Of a DNA stretch of 64,000 nucleotides, positions 20,539 through 31,941 are shown in pieces (positions within the stretch are counted from its first letter, which is position 1; each line of letters begins with the position of its first letter). Source of the DNA: Aliivibrio fischeri ATCC 7744 = JCM 18803 = DSM 507 (lineage in GTDB: Bacteria; Pseudomonadota; Gammaproteobacteria; Enterobacterales; Vibrionaceae). Made by a program: the position numbers and the translations under genes. The stretch spans positions 496,001 through 560,000 of the forward strand of contig NZ_CP092712.1 of the NCBI RefSeq assembly GCF_023983475.1. Reading direction: 5' to 3'. The notes below the pieces were generated by a model that made no database searches, was not told the origin of the DNA, and worked only from the letters and a program-made list of their open reading frames with translations.

Positions 20539-21696
20539 TTGAGTAAATCAGCGCTGTTAGTCCTAGAAGATGGGACAGTGTTCCACGGTCAATCGATTGG
20601 AGCAGATGGCTCGGCCGTTGGTGAAGTCGTTTTTAATACCTCGATGACGGGGTATCAAGAAATTCTCACTGATCCTTCCTATTCTCAACAAATCGTTACT
20701 CTCACTTATCCCCACATTGGCAATACCGGAATCAATTCCGAAGACGAAGAATCTTCTTCAATCCACGCTCAAGGCCTTGTAATTCGCGATCTCCCTCTCT
20801 TAGCTTCAAACTTCCGCAGTGAACAAACCCTTTCTGAATATCTTAAGTCTCAAAATATCGTCGGCATTGCTGATATTGATACTCGTAAACTAACTCGAAT
20901 TCTTCGTGAAAAAGGTGCTCAAAACGGTTGTATCGTAGCGGGCACTAATTTAGATGAAGCATTTGCACTTGCTCAAGCAAAAGAGTTCCCAGGTCTTAAA
21001 GGCATGGATTTAGCAAAAGAAGTAACGACTTCTGAAGCTTATCAATGGAAGCAAGGTTCTTGGACATTGACTGGCGGTTTGCCAGAAGAAAAAGCAGACA
21101 GTGAATTACCATTCCACGTAGTGGCTTATGACTTTGGTGCTAAACGTAACATCTTACGTATGTTAGTTGACCGTGGTTGTCGTTTAACGGTTGTTCCTGC
21201 TCAAACTTCTGCAGAAGAAGTATTAGCAATGAATCCAGATGGCGTATTCCTATCAAATGGCCCCGGTGACCCTGCACCATGTACTTACGCTATTGAAGCA
21301 ACAAAAGTGTTCTTAGAAAAAGGTTTACCAATCTTTGGTATCTGTCTTGGTCATCAAATTCTTGCTTTAGCATCTGGTGCTCAAACCGTAAAAATGAAGT
21401 TTGGTCATCATGGTGCAAACCACCCAGTTAAAGACTTGGATCGTGATGTAGTAATGATCACTGCACAGAACCACGGTTTTGCAGCAGATGAAGAAACGCT
21501 ACCTGAGAATCTACGTGCGACGCACAAATCACTATTTGATGGCACGCTACAAGGTATCCACCGTACAGATAAACCAGCATTCAGCTTCCAAGGTCACCCT
21601 GAAGCAAGCCCAGGTCCACACGATGCAGCGCCATTGTTTGACCATTTCATTGAATTAATTCAGCAGTCTATTGCTGACAAGACAAACAAAGCTTAA
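20539..21696 (+). CDS. carA: carbamoyl-phosphate synthase small subunit
   Basis: The glutaminase subunit, which supplies ammonia to CarB for carbamoyl phosphate, a precursor of arginine and pyrimidines. The 385-residue protein has the class I amidotransferase nucleophile Cys269 in GICLGHQ and the His/Glu dyad in [11 protein letters not shown] chose the TTG at 20539 because GGAGG (20529-20533) lies 5 bases before it and the protein then begins [16 protein letters not shown] four codons earlier overlaps the Shine-Dalgarno site. It is 17 bp from carB. Confidence 0.95.
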   Translation: MSKSALLVLEDGTVFHGQSIGADGSAVGEVVFNTSMTGYQEILTDPSYSQQIVTLTYPHIGNTGINSEDEESSSIHAQGLVIRDLPLLASNFRSEQTLSEYLKSQNIVGIADIDTRKLTRILREKGAQNGCIVAGTNLDEAFALAQAKEFPGLKGMDLAKEVTTSEAYQWKQGSWTLTGGLPEEKADSELPFHVVAYDFGAKRNILRMLVDRGCRLTVVPAQTSAEEVLAMNPDGVFLSNGPGDPAPCTYAIEATKVFLEKGLPIFGICLGHQILALASGAQTVKMKFGHHGANHPVKDLDRDVVMITAQNHGFAADEETLPENLRATHKSLFDGTLQGIHRTDKPAFSFQGHPEASPGPHDAAPLFDHFIELIQQSIADKTNKA

Positions 21697-21713
21697 TTCG
21701 GAGTAGTAATAAG

Positions 21714-24700
21714 ATGCCAAAACGTACTGATATTAAAAGCGTTCTAATTCTAGGTGCAGGTCCAATTGTAATCGGCCAAGCATGTGAATTTGACTACTCT
21801 GGTGCACAAGCGTGTAAAGCACTTCGTGAAGAAGGCTACCGCGTTATTCTTGTGAACTCTAACCCTGCAACAATCATGACTGACCCAGACATGGCTGATG
21901 CAACGTACATTGAACCAATTCATTGGGAAGTGGTTCGTAACATCATCGAAAAAGAGCGTCCAGATGCGGTATTACCAACAATGGGTGGTCAAACTGCATT
22001 AAACTGTGCGCTTGATTTAGAAAAACACGGTGTTCTTGCTGAATTCGGTGTTGAGATGATTGGTGCAACAGCTGATGCAATTGATAAGGCGGAAGACCGT
22101 TCTCGTTTTGATAAAGCAATGAAATCAATTGGTCTTGAATGTCCTCGTGCTGATACTGCAAAAACAATGGATGAAGCATATCAAGTTTTAGATATGGTTG
22201 GTTTCCCATGTATCATTCGTCCGTCATTTACAATGGGTGGTACTGGTGGTGGTATCGCTTATAACAAAGAAGAATTTGAAGAAATCTGTCGTCGTGGTTT
22301 GGATCTTTCTCCAACCAATGAACTTCTAATCGATGAATCCCTTATCGGTTGGAAAGAATACGAGATGGAAGTGGTTCGAGATAAGAACGACAACTGTATT
22401 ATTGTATGTGCGATTGAAAACTTTGATGCGATGGGCATTCACACGGGAGACTCAATCACGGTAGCACCTGCGCAAACACTAACAGACAAAGAATACCAAT
22501 TAATGCGTAATGCTTCTCTAGCTGTACTGCGTGAGATTGGTGTTGAAACGGGTGGTTCAAACGTTCAATTCGGTATTAACCCGAAAGATGGCCGTATGGT
22601 TATCATTGAAATGAACCCTCGTGTATCTCGTTCATCTGCTCTTGCTTCTAAAGCAACAGGTTTCCCAATTGCAAAAATTGCTGCAAAACTGGCAATCGGC
22701 TTTACGCTTGACGAGTTAATGAATGACATTACTGGTGGTGCAACGCCTGCGTCATTTGAACCAACAATCGACTACGTTGTTACTAAGATCCCTCGCTTTA
22801 ACTTCGAAAAATTCGCAGGGGCTAACGATCGCTTAACAACACAGATGAAATCAGTTGGTGAAGTGATGGCTATCGGCCGTAATCAACAAGAATCTCTACA
22901 AAAAGCACTTCGTGGTCTAGAAGTAGGTGCGACTGGTTTTGATGAGATGGTTGATTTAGATGCTCCTGATGCATTAACAAAAATTCGTCATGAACTGAAA
23001 GATGCAGGTGCTGAGCGTATTTGGTATATCGCAGATGCGTTCCGTGCGGGTATGTCTGTTGATGGTGTGTTTAATCTAACGAATGTTGACCGTTGGTTCC
23101 TAGTTCAAATTGAAGATTTAGTAAAAGAAGAAGAAGCGGTTAAAGCGGGTGGTTTTGCTAACTTAACTGCAGATGCACTTCGTAAACTTAAGCGTAAAGG
23201 TTTTGCTGATGCGCGTCTTTCTAAACTATTAGGTGTGGGTGAGAGTGAAATTCGCCGTCTGCGTGACCAGCATGATATCCACCCAGTATACAAGCGTGTA
23301 GATACGTGTGCTGCTGAATTCTCATCAGATACGGCTTACATGTACTCATCTTATGATGAAGAGTGTGAAGCAAACCCAACAGATAAAGATAAGATCATGA
23401 TCTTAGGTGGTGGTCCAAACCGTATCGGTCAAGGTATTGAATTTGATTACTGTTGTGTACACGCATCATTAGCATTACGTGAAGATGGCTACGAAACTAT
23501 CATGGTTAACTGTAACCCTGAGACCGTTTCTACCGATTATGATACGTCTGACCGTCTATACTTCGAACCAGTAACTCTGGAAGATGTACTAGCAATTGCT
23601 CGTGTTGAAAAACCAAAAGGTGTTATCGTTCAATACGGTGGTCAAACACCACTTAAACTGGCTCGTGCTCTTGAAGCAGCAGGTGTTCCAATCATTGGTA
23701 CAAGCCCTGATGCTATCGACCGTGCTGAAGACCGTGAACGCTTCCAAGTTGCAGTAGACCGTCTAGAGCTTCTTCAACCAGAAAATGCAACGGTTACTAC
23801 AATGGAACAGGCGATTGATAAATCAAAAGAAATCGGCTTCCCACTAGTTGTTCGCCCTTCTTATGTTCTTGGTGGTCGTGCGATGGAAATCGTATATGAT
23901 GAGCAAGACTTACGTCGTTACTTCAATGAAGCTGTAAGTGTTTCAAATGAATCTCCAGTACTTCTTGATAGCTTCCTTGATGATGCTATAGAAGTGGATG
24001 TAGATGCGATTTGTGACGGTGAGCAAGTGGTTATCGGCGGTATCATGGAGCACATCGAACAAGCGGGTGTTCACTCTGGTGACTCAGCATGTTCTCTTCC
24101 TGCTTATACGTTAAGCGAAGAAATTCAAGATGTCATGCGTGATCAAGTTCGTAAGCTGGCATTCGAGCTAGGTGTTCGTGGCTTAATGAATACACAGTTT
24201 GCTGTTAAAGATAACAAAGTATATCTAATCGAAGTTAACCCACGAGCTGCTCGTACGGTTCCATTTGTATCTAAAGCAACTGGTGCACCATTAGCTAAGA
24301 TTGCAGCGCGTGTAATGGCGGGTCAATCTCTAGAGTCTCAAGGCTTTACGAAAGAGATTATCCCACCATACTACTCAGTTAAAGAAGTGGTATTACCGTT
24401 CAACAAGTTCCCTGGTGTTGACCCATTGTTAGGCCCAGAAATGCGCTCAACGGGTGAAGTTATGGGTGTTGGTGCAACGTTTGCTGAAGCATTTGCTAAA
24501 GCTGAACTTGGCTGTAGCAAAGAATACCCAGAAGGTGGTCGTGCATTACTTTCTGTTCGTGAAGGTGATAAGAAACGTGTTGTAGATTTAGCAAAACATC
24601 TTGTTAAATTGGGTTACCAACTGGATGCAACTCACGGTACAGCGGTTATTCTTGGCGAAGCGGGTATTAACCCACGTCTAGTAAACAAGGTACACGAAGG

Positions 24701-24944
24701 CCGTCCTCACATTCTTGACCGTATCAAGAATGGTGAATACACCTACATTGTTAATACTGCAGCAGGTCGTCAAGCGATTGAAGATTCTAAAGTATTACGT
24801 CGTGGTGCACTAGCTGAGAAAGTAAACTACACAACAACGCTAAATGCAGCATTTGCTAGTTGTTTAGCGCATGAAGCGGATGACCGTAAAACGGTTAACT
24901 CTGTTCAAGAGCTACACGCTAAAGTGGCAGCTAAATACGCTTAA
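21714..24944 (+). CDS. carB: carbamoyl-phosphate synthase large subunit
   Basis: This 1076-residue subunit has two homologous ATP-grasp halves. The N-terminal half (carboxyphosphate site) begins [22 protein letters not shown] and the C-terminal half (carbamoyl phosphate site) begins [21 protein letters not shown], at about residue 560. An MGS-type allosteric domain forms the last 140 residues; in E. coli it binds UMP and ornithine. It forms an operon with carA and ends at a strong terminator. Confidence 0.98.
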   Translation: MPKRTDIKSVLILGAGPIVIGQACEFDYSGAQACKALREEGYRVILVNSNPATIMTDPDMADATYIEPIHWEVVRNIIEKERPDAVLPTMGGQTALNCALDLEKHGVLAEFGVEMIGATADAIDKAEDRSRFDKAMKSIGLECPRADTAKTMDEAYQVLDMVGFPCIIRPSFTMGGTGGGIAYNKEEFEEICRRGLDLSPTNELLIDESLIGWKEYEMEVVRDKNDNCIIVCAIENFDAMGIHTGDSITVAPAQTLTDKEYQLMRNASLAVLREIGVETGGSNVQFGINPKDGRMVIIEMNPRVSRSSALASKATGFPIAKIAAKLAIGFTLDELMNDITGGATPASFEPTIDYVVTKIPRFNFEKFAGANDRLTTQMKSVGEVMAIGRNQQESLQKALRGLEVGATGFDEMVDLDAPDALTKIRHELKDAGAERIWYIADAFRAGMSVDGVFNLTNVDRWFLVQIEDLVKEEEAVKAGGFANLTADALRKLKRKGFADARLSKLLGVGESEIRRLRDQHDIHPVYKRVDTCAAEFSSDTAYMYSSYDEECEANPTDKDKIMILGGGPNRIGQGIEFDYCCVHASLALREDGYETIMVNCNPETVSTDYDTSDRLYFEPVTLEDVLAIARVEKPKGVIVQYGGQTPLKLARALEAAGVPIIGTSPDAIDRAEDRERFQVAVDRLELLQPENATVTTMEQAIDKSKEIGFPLVVRPSYVLGGRAMEIVYDEQDLRRYFNEAVSVSNESPVLLDSFLDDAIEVDVDAICDGEQVVIGGIMEHIEQAGVHSGDSACSLPAYTLSEEIQDVMRDQVRKLAFELGVRGLMNTQFAVKDNKVYLIEVNPRAARTVPFVSKATGAPLAKIAARVMAGQSLESQGFTKEIIPPYYSVKEVVLPFNKFPGVDPLLGPEMRSTGEVMGVGATFAEAFAKAELGCSKEYPEGGRALLSVREGDKKRVVDLAKHLVKLGYQLDATHGTAVILGEAGINPRLVNKVHEGRPHILDRIKNGEYTYIVNTAAGRQAIEDSKVLRRGALAEKVNYTTTLNAAFASCLAHEADDRKTVNSVQELHAKVAAKYA

Positions 24945-24985
24945 TCGCGAAACAGGCTAAGTAACAATATTAGTTAAGTAATAAT

Positions 24986-25022
24986 AAAAATCCCGAAGAA
25001 TGAGAGTTCTTCGGGATTTTTT
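24986..25022. terminator. intrinsic terminator after carB
   Basis: A perfect 15-bp stem AAAAATCCCGAAGAA / TTCTTCGGGATTTTT with a 6-base loop. The A run and T run make it usable from both sides; dacB ends about 70 bp beyond on the other strand. Confidence 0.93.
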
Positions 25023-25093
25023 GGTTTATATCAAGATAACTAAACAGATTAGATTATTAATGGAATTAGTATTACTACTATTATTAGAAAACG

Positions 25094-26500
25094 CTACTCT
25101 TCTGATAATTCAATTAATTCTTGATAAAAGCTTTTCTCAAAGGTATCTATTGGTCGTTCAACCGGAGTGGCTCCTTCTTTTGCTACAACAGGGTGATAAT
25201 CTGCAACAAATTGAACGAACAACTGAGGCTCTTTATTTTCTAAACCAACAAATCCTGCCATATTATAGCTACCAAATAGTGAACCACTCTTGGATTTCAT
25301 GCTGCCTTTAATTGGCTCTTTACGCATGCTATTACGATACTTTAGGGTGCCATCAATACCAGAGGTTGGTAATAGCTCAATTAAACCTAGCTCTTTATCG
25401 TATTTATGAATGAATTGAAGAATGCTTTTCATTTGATTAGCGGTCATGCGGTTATTACGTGATAAACCAGAACCATCAACTAATACGGCATTACTTAAAT
25501 CAATATCCGCTTGTTTGAGTAAGATATCTTTAATTGCCGCGGTGCCATTGGTGAAGCTACCCGGTTGCTGATAGTTTAAATGACCTAACATCTTAGTTAA
25601 GTTATCAGCATAATGGTTATCAGACTTTTTGAGCATATGGCCTAACAATTCCATTAATGGTTTTGAGTTATGTTGTGCTAATACATTTAAGTTGGTTAAT
25701 TCAGCCTTTGGTGCGCCAAAACGAATTTCACCATTAAGTTTAATATTATGTTCAGCAAGGATTTTAGATACGGTTCTTTTTGTGAAATCTCTTGTATCTT
25801 GCACCGCAAATTTCAACGGAAGAGGTTTATTGCGCTTAACTAAACAGCCGTTTAGTTCATAATGGTTACCTTGAGTGGTTAACTCTAAGTCGCAGAACGT
25901 CGATTTTTGTTCTTCTCTGCTCACACTTTTAGCATAGCTAGAAAAAGAAATAGGCTGATGAATAGGTACAAAGACTCGGGTACTGCCATCCTCATGAGTG
26001 GTGATCGAAGCTTGAACACAGTTTTCATCAATACTTAATGCGCTTGATGGTGCGCTATAACAGACGCCTAAAATATCCCAAGGCCAGCCGACAGCTCGCT
26101 CATACCCAGTAAAGATACTTCCATCGATCCATAAATCACCTTGGATAGTTTTTAGTTCACTATCATTAAATAATTCAGAAAGTTGTTTTCGTGACAGAGA
26201 AGGATCACCAGAGAAAGTCAAAACAACATCTTTATCATCTTTATATAATGTTGTTGTAAACGTGAATTCAGTTCCTAAAGCCAAACGAGCTGCCAATGCA
26301 GTGGCAATTTTTAAGGTACTTGCTGGTGGCAATAGTTCATCTTGCTTTTGTTGAAACTCTATCTTATTTGATTGTAGATTTTCGACAGTAATAGCGGCTC
26401 TGCTACCAGATGGGAGAGAAGAAAGTGTCTCTTTAATATCAGCAATACTTGAAAAAGAAATGAGACTGAGTGCGATAAGGGAGTAACGGAAAAAAAACAT
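25094..26500 (-). CDS. dacB: D-alanyl-D-alanine carboxypeptidase/endopeptidase DacB (PBP4)
   Basis: A periplasmic class C penicillin-binding protein that trims and cleaves peptidoglycan cross-links. The 469-residue form starts at ATG 26500 and has a signal peptide (about 1-20). The active-site motifs are PASTLK (Ser61, Lys64), SDN (293-295) and KSG (404-406, where E. coli has KTG). Upstream in-frame codons would put 29 residues before the signal peptide, so I rejected that longer start. In V. cholerae dacB also neighbours ompU. Confidence 0.93.
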   Translation of the reverse strand: MFFFRYSLIALSLISFSSIADIKETLSSLPSGSRAAITVENLQSNKIEFQQKQDELLPPASTLKIATALAARLALGTEFTFTTTLYKDDKDVVLTFSGDPSLSRKQLSELFNDSELKTIQGDLWIDGSIFTGYERAVGWPWDILGVCYSAPSSALSIDENCVQASITTHEDGSTRVFVPIHQPISFSSYAKSVSREEQKSTFCDLELTTQGNHYELNGCLVKRNKPLPLKFAVQDTRDFTKRTVSKILAEHNIKLNGEIRFGAPKAELTNLNVLAQHNSKPLMELLGHMLKKSDNHYADNLTKMLGHLNYQQPGSFTNGTAAIKDILLKQADIDLSNAVLVDGSGLSRNNRMTANQMKSILQFIHKYDKELGLIELLPTSGIDGTLKYRNSMRKEPIKGSMKSKSGSLFGSYNMAGFVGLENKEPQLFVQFVADYHPVVAKEGATPVERPIDTFEKSFYQELIELSEE

Positions 26501-26591
26501 GATGAGCTCAATTTGAAAATAATGAGTTATCTTAACGTCTGTTGATAATGATGTGTAATGAATTAGAAAAAATTCAGAAGGAGTCACAAAT

Positions 26592-26615
26592 AAAAAACGC
26601 CCACCGAGGTGAGCG
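26592..26615 (-). terminator. intrinsic terminator after ompU
   Basis: On the minus strand, CGCTCAC / GTGGGCG (one G-U pair) closes a CTCG loop and is followed by six T. Confidence 0.8.
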
Positions 26616-26642
26616 CTTTATTTAAGTAAGAGTTAAGACTGA

Positions 26643-27611
26643 TTAGAAGTCGTAACGCATACCTAGAGCAACTTCGTCTTCTGTCATCGCTTTAGTGATA
26701 CCTTTTGATGCATCGTCATCAAGAAGGTTCAGGTTGTAAGAGATGTAAGTACGGAAGTTTGCGTTGAAGAAGTAAGTAGCATCAACAGCAAAGTTGTCAG
26801 CGTTTTCGTTGTTAGCAACAGTTAGAGCATTTGTATCGTGGTCAGCGTTGTTGTACGTCGCTGTGAATACAGTTTTGCCCATTGTGTAAGCACCAGCTAC
26901 TTCGAAACCTGTGTAGTCTAGGTCAACAACTTCACCTGTAGTGAATGTACCAGCGAAGTAGAAGTCGCCCATAGTCATCGAACCAGCAACCATTGCTTCG
27001 TTGTCTGTACCTTGATCAGCGTAACCAGCACCTAGTTTGAAACCAGAGTCACCGAATGCGTAGATACCAGAAGTAGAGAAGCCGTCGTTGCTTTCTTGGT
27101 TAGCTGCTGCATCATCAAAACGGTAGTTTGCTTTGAATGCGAAATCGCCAAATTGACCTTTGTAAGCAATTGCGTTGTCTTCACGGTCAGCTACTGCTAG
27201 TTTGTATGCAGCTGAGTTACCGTGGTAAGCCATGATATCAGTGAAGTCAGTGATAACACCTAGAGCACCATCGTTTTTACCGTAAGTTACTTCACCGAAG
27301 TTACCGCCGATACCTGCGTATGTGTAACGGTTTTCAAGGTTGCCGTTTGGATTTACTGCATCGTTAGTTGTAAATTCACCTTCCCAGAAACCAACACCGT
27401 ATAGGCCGTCAGAAATTTGAGTTGTACCTTTAAAGTTTAGACGGATACGAGTGTTATCTGCTGCGTCACCATCTTTCATAGCTAGACGTGCTTCAGCACG
27501 GCCACCCATTTCGATAGATTGTGCTTCGTCTTTATAAAGTTCTGCTGCGTTTACTGCACCAGCTGAAGTAATTGCTGCTACTGCTAGAGCTAATACTTTT
27601 TTGTTCATCAT
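26643..27611 (-). CDS. ompU: OmpU-type trimeric outer-membrane porin
   Basis: A 322-residue Gram-negative porin. It has a signal peptide cleaved after NA at residue 22 (mature start AELYKDEA), alternating beta-strand patterns, acidic loops and a C-terminal phenylalanine (MRYDF) needed for BAM recognition. Its position between dacB and greA matches ompU of V. cholerae. In vibrios OmpU is ToxR-activated and contributes to bile and peptide resistance; in V. fischeri it is linked to squid colonisation. Codon use is very biased, consistent with high expression. The first of two ATG codons is used; the second is equally possible. Confidence 0.88.
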   Translation of the reverse strand: MMNKKVLALAVAAITSAGAVNAAELYKDEAQSIEMGGRAEARLAMKDGDAADNTRIRLNFKGTTQISDGLYGVGFWEGEFTTNDAVNPNGNLENRYTYAGIGGNFGEVTYGKNDGALGVITDFTDIMAYHGNSAAYKLAVADREDNAIAYKGQFGDFAFKANYRFDDAAANQESNDGFSTSGIYAFGDSGFKLGAGYADQGTDNEAMVAGSMTMGDFYFAGTFTTGEVVDLDYTGFEVAGAYTMGKTVFTATYNNADHDTNALTVANNENADNFAVDATYFFNANFRTYISYNLNLLDDDASKGITKAMTEDEVALGMRYDF

Positions 27612-28196
27612 TATTCTAATTCCTATAAGGGTGGAGGAGATTAATTTCCATTTTAAATGAAACGAACTGTTTATAACTTCTTATGTCTAAGAATTACCAT
27701 CAGTTACCTTCACTGTTTCAATAAGACTATTTTCATGTGTAAAGGCACAAAAAGGTTAGTAAAACAATCTAAAAAGTGCAATTGAACAGCGTTTTTTATT
27801 ATTTTTGTGTGATGTTGATCGTTATTTTTCAGTTGGTTACGTAAATAGAAGAAAGTTTGTCTGATTTTTGCGGTAAATGTAAATTTATGTTTTTTTGATT
27901 TTTGTTTTGGATCTTTATGTGAGCTTCTTCTCATTTTATTTAAATTTATATGGTTTAAATTGTTGATATTCAATATTTGAGACGGACTTCTTAATTTGCG
28001 TACTCGTCATTTTTGAAAACAATTCGCAGAAAGAAACAATAGATAGGTGATAAAAAAACTTTCTTTGTTTAAACTAGAGGAAATTAATATTTAACAGAAA
28101 CACTTAAGGTCTACGCTCAATAGTCTGTTTATTGAGAGCCTTTGGTGGGATTTTTATTTGCTGAATTTCTGATTTCAGCTCTAGAGGTATATAAAT
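27612..28196. other. 585-bp ompU-greA divergent intergenic region
   Basis: No gene is supported here. The half next to ompU must hold its promoter; on the minus strand TTGAAA (27722-27717) is a candidate -35. A TGTGATGTTGATCGTT sequence near 27808 is a weak CRP-like match. The greA leader (about 28090-28196) can form two hairpins: CTCAAT / ATTGAG near 28117-28136, and GCTGAA / TTCAGC just before the AGAGG ribosome site. I could not identify ToxR boxes with confidence in this T-rich DNA. Confidence 0.4.
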
Positions 28197-28670
28197 ATGG
28201 ATAAGGTACCAATGACGGTACGTGGCGAAAAGCTACTGCGTGATGAATTAGAAGTATTATTAAAGCGTCGTCCTTTGATTTCAAAAGCGATCGGTGAAGC
28301 TCGTGAGCTAGGTGATTTAAAAGAAAATGCTGAATATCACGCAGCACGTGAAGAGCAAGGTATTTGTGAAGCACAGATCCGTGATATTGAATATAAGCTA
28401 TCTGTAGCTCAGGTTATTGATGTAACTAAAATGACCAACACTGGTAAAGTTATTTTTGGTACAACAGTGACTTTAATTGATGTGAATACAGACGAAGAAG
28501 TGAAATACCAAATCGTTGCTGATGATGAAGCGAACATTAAAGAAGGTCGAATTTCTGTAAATTCACCGATTGCTCGTGGCTTGATTGGTAAAATGGAAGG
28601 GGATGAAGTAAACATTCAAACTCCTGGCGGTACGAAAGAGTTCGAAATTGACGCTGTAGATTACATTTAA
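28197..28670 (+). CDS. greA: transcription elongation factor GreA
   Basis: GreA enters the polymerase secondary channel and stimulates cleavage of backtracked RNA. The 157-residue protein has an N-terminal coiled coil with the acidic tip [17 protein letters not shown] (about 41-57) and a C-terminal FKBP-like domain with [15 protein letters not shown] lies 9 bases before the ATG. Confidence 0.96.
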   Translation: MDKVPMTVRGEKLLRDELEVLLKRRPLISKAIGEARELGDLKENAEYHAAREEQGICEAQIRDIEYKLSVAQVIDVTKMTNTGKVIFGTTVTLIDVNTDEEVKYQIVADDEANIKEGRISVNSPIARGLIGKMEGDEVNIQTPGGTKEFEIDAVDYI

Positions 28671-28692
28671 TATTTATTACTTGTATGAAACA

Positions 28693-28745
28693 CAAAGGCC
28701 GCATAGTTAACTCTACTATAAAGATAACTACTACGGCCTTTTTAA
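28693..28745. terminator. bidirectional terminator between greA and yhbY
   Basis: A long imperfect hairpin with the outer stem AAAGGCCG / CGGCCTTT and inner AGTTA / TAACT pairing, followed by a T run. It is usable by both convergent genes. Confidence 0.82.
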
Positions 28746-28769
28746 TTTCTTTAGACTAAATGAAAGAAA

Positions 28770-29066
28770 TTATTTTCTAGGAATTTCGATTTTACGATCT
28801 TCGCTAGGACGGTATAAAACAAGTGTTTTACCGATAACTTGAACTTTTTCAGCTTCTGTTTCACGGATAATTGCTTCAACAATCAGTTGTTTAGTATCAC
28901 GGTCTTCAGAAGCGACTTTAACTTTAATTAACTCGTGATGATTAAGTGCAATTTCAATCTCAGCTACTACAGCTTCTGTTAGACCATTTGCACCCATCAA
29001 TACAACGGGTTTTAGGTTGTGAGCAAGACCTTTAAGGTATTGCTTCTGTTTTGTGCTTAGGTTCAT
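28770..29066 (-). CDS. yhbY: ribosome assembly RNA-binding protein YhbY
   Basis: A 98-residue CRM-domain protein. It has the KGLAHNLKPVVLMGANGLTEAVV segment containing the GxxG loop and a basic N-terminus (STKQKQYLKG). It associates with pre-50S particles in E. coli. It is divergent from rlmE across 118 bp, the same arrangement as in E. coli. Confidence 0.93.
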   Translation of the reverse strand: MNLSTKQKQYLKGLAHNLKPVVLMGANGLTEAVVAEIEIALNHHELIKVKVASEDRDTKQLIVEAIIRETEAEKVQVIGKTLVLYRPSEDRKIEIPRK

Positions 29067-29184
29067 ATATACCCGATTTTTTCTATATTAAGGGTTGAAA
29101 ACAGCCTATTCTAACGCCATCTAAGCAGGAAGACTATTTTTTGTTGCAGTCTTCTAATTTTAATTAAGTATTTTTAGGTAATGC

Positions 29185-29814
29185 ATGAGTAAGAATAAAG
29201 TTTCAGCGAGCTCTGGTCGCTGGTTAAAAGAACATTTTGATGATAAATACGTTCTTGAGGCTCAAAAAAGGGGTTATCGCTCTCGTGCTATTTTTAAAAT
29301 TGAAGAAATTCAAAATAAAGACAAGCTTTTAAAACCAGGAATGACAGTCGTTGACCTTGGTGCTGCACCTGGTGGCTGGTCACAATATGCGGTTGAGCAA
29401 GTTGGTGATGAAGGGCAAGTAATCGCTTGTGATATTTTACCAATGGATTCCATTGCTGGTGTAAGTTTTTTACAGGGGGACTTTAGGGAAGAAGCAGTAT
29501 TGGATGCACTATTAGAGAGAATTCAACCTGATATGGTTGATGTTGTAATGTCTGATATGGCACCAAACATGAGTGGTAACTTAGCGGTAGATCAGCCTCG
29601 TGCGATGTACTTAGTTGAGTTAGCTTTGGATATGTGTCGTCAAGTTCTTGCACCAAATGGTAGCTTTACTGTAAAAGTATTCCAAGGCGAAGGCTTTGAT
29701 CAGTACTTGCAAGAAGTGCGTAATATGTTCAAAGTAGTAAAAATCAGAAAGCCTGATTCATCACGTGCTCGTTCACGTGAAGTCTATATTGTAGCGACTG
29801 GTTACAAAGGATAA
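29185..29814 (+). CDS. rlmE: 23S rRNA (uridine2552-2'-O)-methyltransferase RlmE (FtsJ)
   Basis: RlmE methylates U2552 in the 23S A-loop late in 50S assembly. The 209-residue Rossmann methyltransferase has the SAM motif [13 protein letters not shown] (55-67) and catalytic residues Lys38, Asp124 and Lys164 at the E. coli positions. It is followed 76 bp later by ftsH, the conserved rlmE-ftsH heat-shock pair. Confidence 0.96.
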   Translation: MSKNKVSASSGRWLKEHFDDKYVLEAQKRGYRSRAIFKIEEIQNKDKLLKPGMTVVDLGAAPGGWSQYAVEQVGDEGQVIACDILPMDSIAGVSFLQGDFREEAVLDALLERIQPDMVDVVMSDMAPNMSGNLAVDQPRAMYLVELALDMCRQVLAPNGSFTVKVFQGEGFDQYLQEVRNMFKVVKIRKPDSSRARSREVYIVATGYKG

Positions 29815-29890
29815 GTTTTACGTAGTAGATACAGAATATAAACTGTAGTACTCTGTCTTTCATCTATTTAGTTAACGCGGGGTTAACACC

Positions 29891-31873
29891 TTGAGTGACA
29901 TGGCAAAAAATCTAATATTATGGCTGGTTATCGCTGTTGTTTTAATGTCGGTATTCCAGAGTTTTGGACCAGGTGATAGCTCTGGTCGTTCAATTGACTA
30001 TACGACTTTTGTTAAAGAAGTAGGTAATAGTCAAGTACAAGAAGCAACCTTTAATAATCGTGAGATTAAGGTAATGAAGCGTGACGGCACTCGTTACGTA
30101 ACATATATGCCAGTATTCCAAGATCCTAAGTTGCTTGATGACCTAATTAACCAAAATGTAATTGTTAAGGGTACGCCACCAGAAGAGCAGAGCTTACTTG
30201 AGTCTATCTTCATATCGTGGTTCCCAATGATTCTTCTTATTGGTGTTTGGATTTTCTTCATGCGTCAAATGCAAGGCGGCGGTGGCAAAGGAGCTATGTC
30301 CTTTGGCAAGAGTAAAGCCAAGATGATGACTGAAGAGCAAATCAAAACAACGTTTGATGATGTTGCTGGCTGTGATGAAGCAAAAGAAGACGTAAAAGAG
30401 TTAGTTGATTACTTACGTGAGCCAAGCCGTTTCCAAAAACTGGGTGGCAAAATTCCAACAGGTGTTTTATTGGTTGGTCCTCCAGGTACAGGTAAAACGT
30501 TAATTGCAAAAGCGATTGCCGGTGAAGCAAAAGTACCTTTCTTCTCAATTTCTGGTTCTGATTTTGTTGAGATGTTTGTTGGTGTTGGTGCGTCACGTGT
30601 TCGTGATATGTTTGAACAAGCGAAAAAATCATCACCTTGTATTATCTTCATTGATGAAATCGATGCTGTAGGTCGCCAACGTGGTGCAGGTGTTGGTGGT
30701 GGTAATGATGAGCGTGAGCAAACATTAAACCAAATGCTAGTTGAAATGGATGGTTTTGAAGGTAACGAAGGCATCATTGTTATTGCTGCGACGAACCGTC
30801 CAGACGTACTTGATGCAGCATTACTACGTCCAGGTCGTTTTGACCGTCAAGTTGTTGTGGGTCTACCTGACATCCGTGGTCGTGAGCAGATCCTTCAAGT
30901 TCATATGCGTAAAGTACCATTAGGTGCAGGCGTAGAACCGTCGTTAATTGCTCGTGGTACTCCAGGCTTCTCTGGTGCGGATCTAGCTAACTTAGTAAAC
31001 GAAGCTGCTTTGTTTGCGGCGCGTGGAAATAAGCGTGTTGTTTCAATGGTTGAGTTTGAATTAGCGAAAGATAAAATCATGATGGGCGCAGAGCGTAAAT
31101 CAATGGTTATGTCAGAAGAGACCAAAGAATCAACAGCATATCATGAAGCAGGTCACGCCATTGTTGGTCGTTTAGTTCCTGAGCATGATCCAGTATACAA
31201 AGTATCTATCATTCCACGTGGACGAGCGTTGGGTGTAACTATGTATCTACCAGAACAAGATCGTATCAGTATGAACCGTCAACATTTAGAATCGATGATT
31301 TCGAGTCTGTATGGTGGTCGTTTAGCTGAGGAATTGATTTACGGTGTTGATAAAGTATCAACTGGTGCGTCGAACGATATTGAACGTGCAACAGATATTG
31401 CTCGTAAAATGGTAACGCAATGGGGCTTCTCTGATGCTCTAGGTCCTCTACTGTATGCAGAAGATCAAGGCGACCCGTTCTCTGGTCACGGTGGTTCTCA
31501 TCAATCTAAGCATGTTTCTCCAGAAACGCTTCAACTGATTGATGCTGAAATCCGTACTATTATTGACCGCAACTATGCTCGTGCAAGACAGATCCTTGAA
31601 GATAACATGGATATCATGCATGCAATGAAAGATGCGTTAATGAAGTTTGAAACCATTGATGCTGGTCAAATTGATGATCTTATGGATCGTAAAACTGACA
31701 TTCGTGAGCCACAAGGTTGGGGAGATAATAACCCGCAGCCTCAAGCGAAGACTGAAACGCCAGTAGAAAAAGAAGAAACAGAATCAAAAGCAGAAGAGAA
31801 AGTTGAAGAAACAAAAGAACAACCAACTCCAACTGATGAAACAAAAAACGATTCTGAATCATCTGAAAAATAA
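29891..31873 (+). CDS. ftsH: ATP-dependent zinc metalloprotease FtsH
   Basis: A membrane-anchored AAA+ protease that degrades LpxC, sigma-32 and unassembled membrane proteins. It has two membrane spans (about 8-24 and 104-124), Walker A GPPGTGKT (196-203), Walker [11 protein letters not shown] (251-260) and the zinc site HEAGH (418-422). The C-terminal tail is acidic and Glu/Thr/Lys-rich. I use the TTG at 29891 because CGGGG lies 8 bases upstream; an in-frame ATG at 29900 (MAKNLILW) gives the 657-residue alternative. Confidence 0.96.
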   Translation: MSDMAKNLILWLVIAVVLMSVFQSFGPGDSSGRSIDYTTFVKEVGNSQVQEATFNNREIKVMKRDGTRYVTYMPVFQDPKLLDDLINQNVIVKGTPPEEQSLLESIFISWFPMILLIGVWIFFMRQMQGGGGKGAMSFGKSKAKMMTEEQIKTTFDDVAGCDEAKEDVKELVDYLREPSRFQKLGGKIPTGVLLVGPPGTGKTLIAKAIAGEAKVPFFSISGSDFVEMFVGVGASRVRDMFEQAKKSSPCIIFIDEIDAVGRQRGAGVGGGNDEREQTLNQMLVEMDGFEGNEGIIVIAATNRPDVLDAALLRPGRFDRQVVVGLPDIRGREQILQVHMRKVPLGAGVEPSLIARGTPGFSGADLANLVNEAALFAARGNKRVVSMVEFELAKDKIMMGAERKSMVMSEETKESTAYHEAGHAIVGRLVPEHDPVYKVSIIPRGRALGVTMYLPEQDRISMNRQHLESMISSLYGGRLAEELIYGVDKVSTGASNDIERATDIARKMVTQWGFSDALGPLLYAEDQGDPFSGHGGSHQSKHVSPETLQLIDAEIRTIIDRNYARARQILEDNMDIMHAMKDALMKFETIDAGQIDDLMDRKTDIREPQGWGDNNPQPQAKTETPVEKEETESKAEEKVEETKEQPTPTDETKNDSESSEK

Positions 31874-31891
31874 GATGAAGTAAGATAAATT

Positions 31892-31919
31892 AAACCCCGA
31901 GTTATGCTCGGGGTTTTTG
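31892..31919 (+). terminator. intrinsic terminator between ftsH and folP
   Basis: A perfect stem AAACCCCGAG / CTCGGGGTTT with a 5-base loop and T run, 23 bp before folP. Confidence 0.85.
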
Positions 31920-31941
31920 TATTTATTAAAGGTGTAGAGTA

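Noticed and set aside
27710-27973. 87-codon minus-strand frame upstream of ompU
   Set aside because: It has no ribosome site and a lysine/asparagine-rich translation expected from AT-rich DNA. It may overlap the ompU promoter region.
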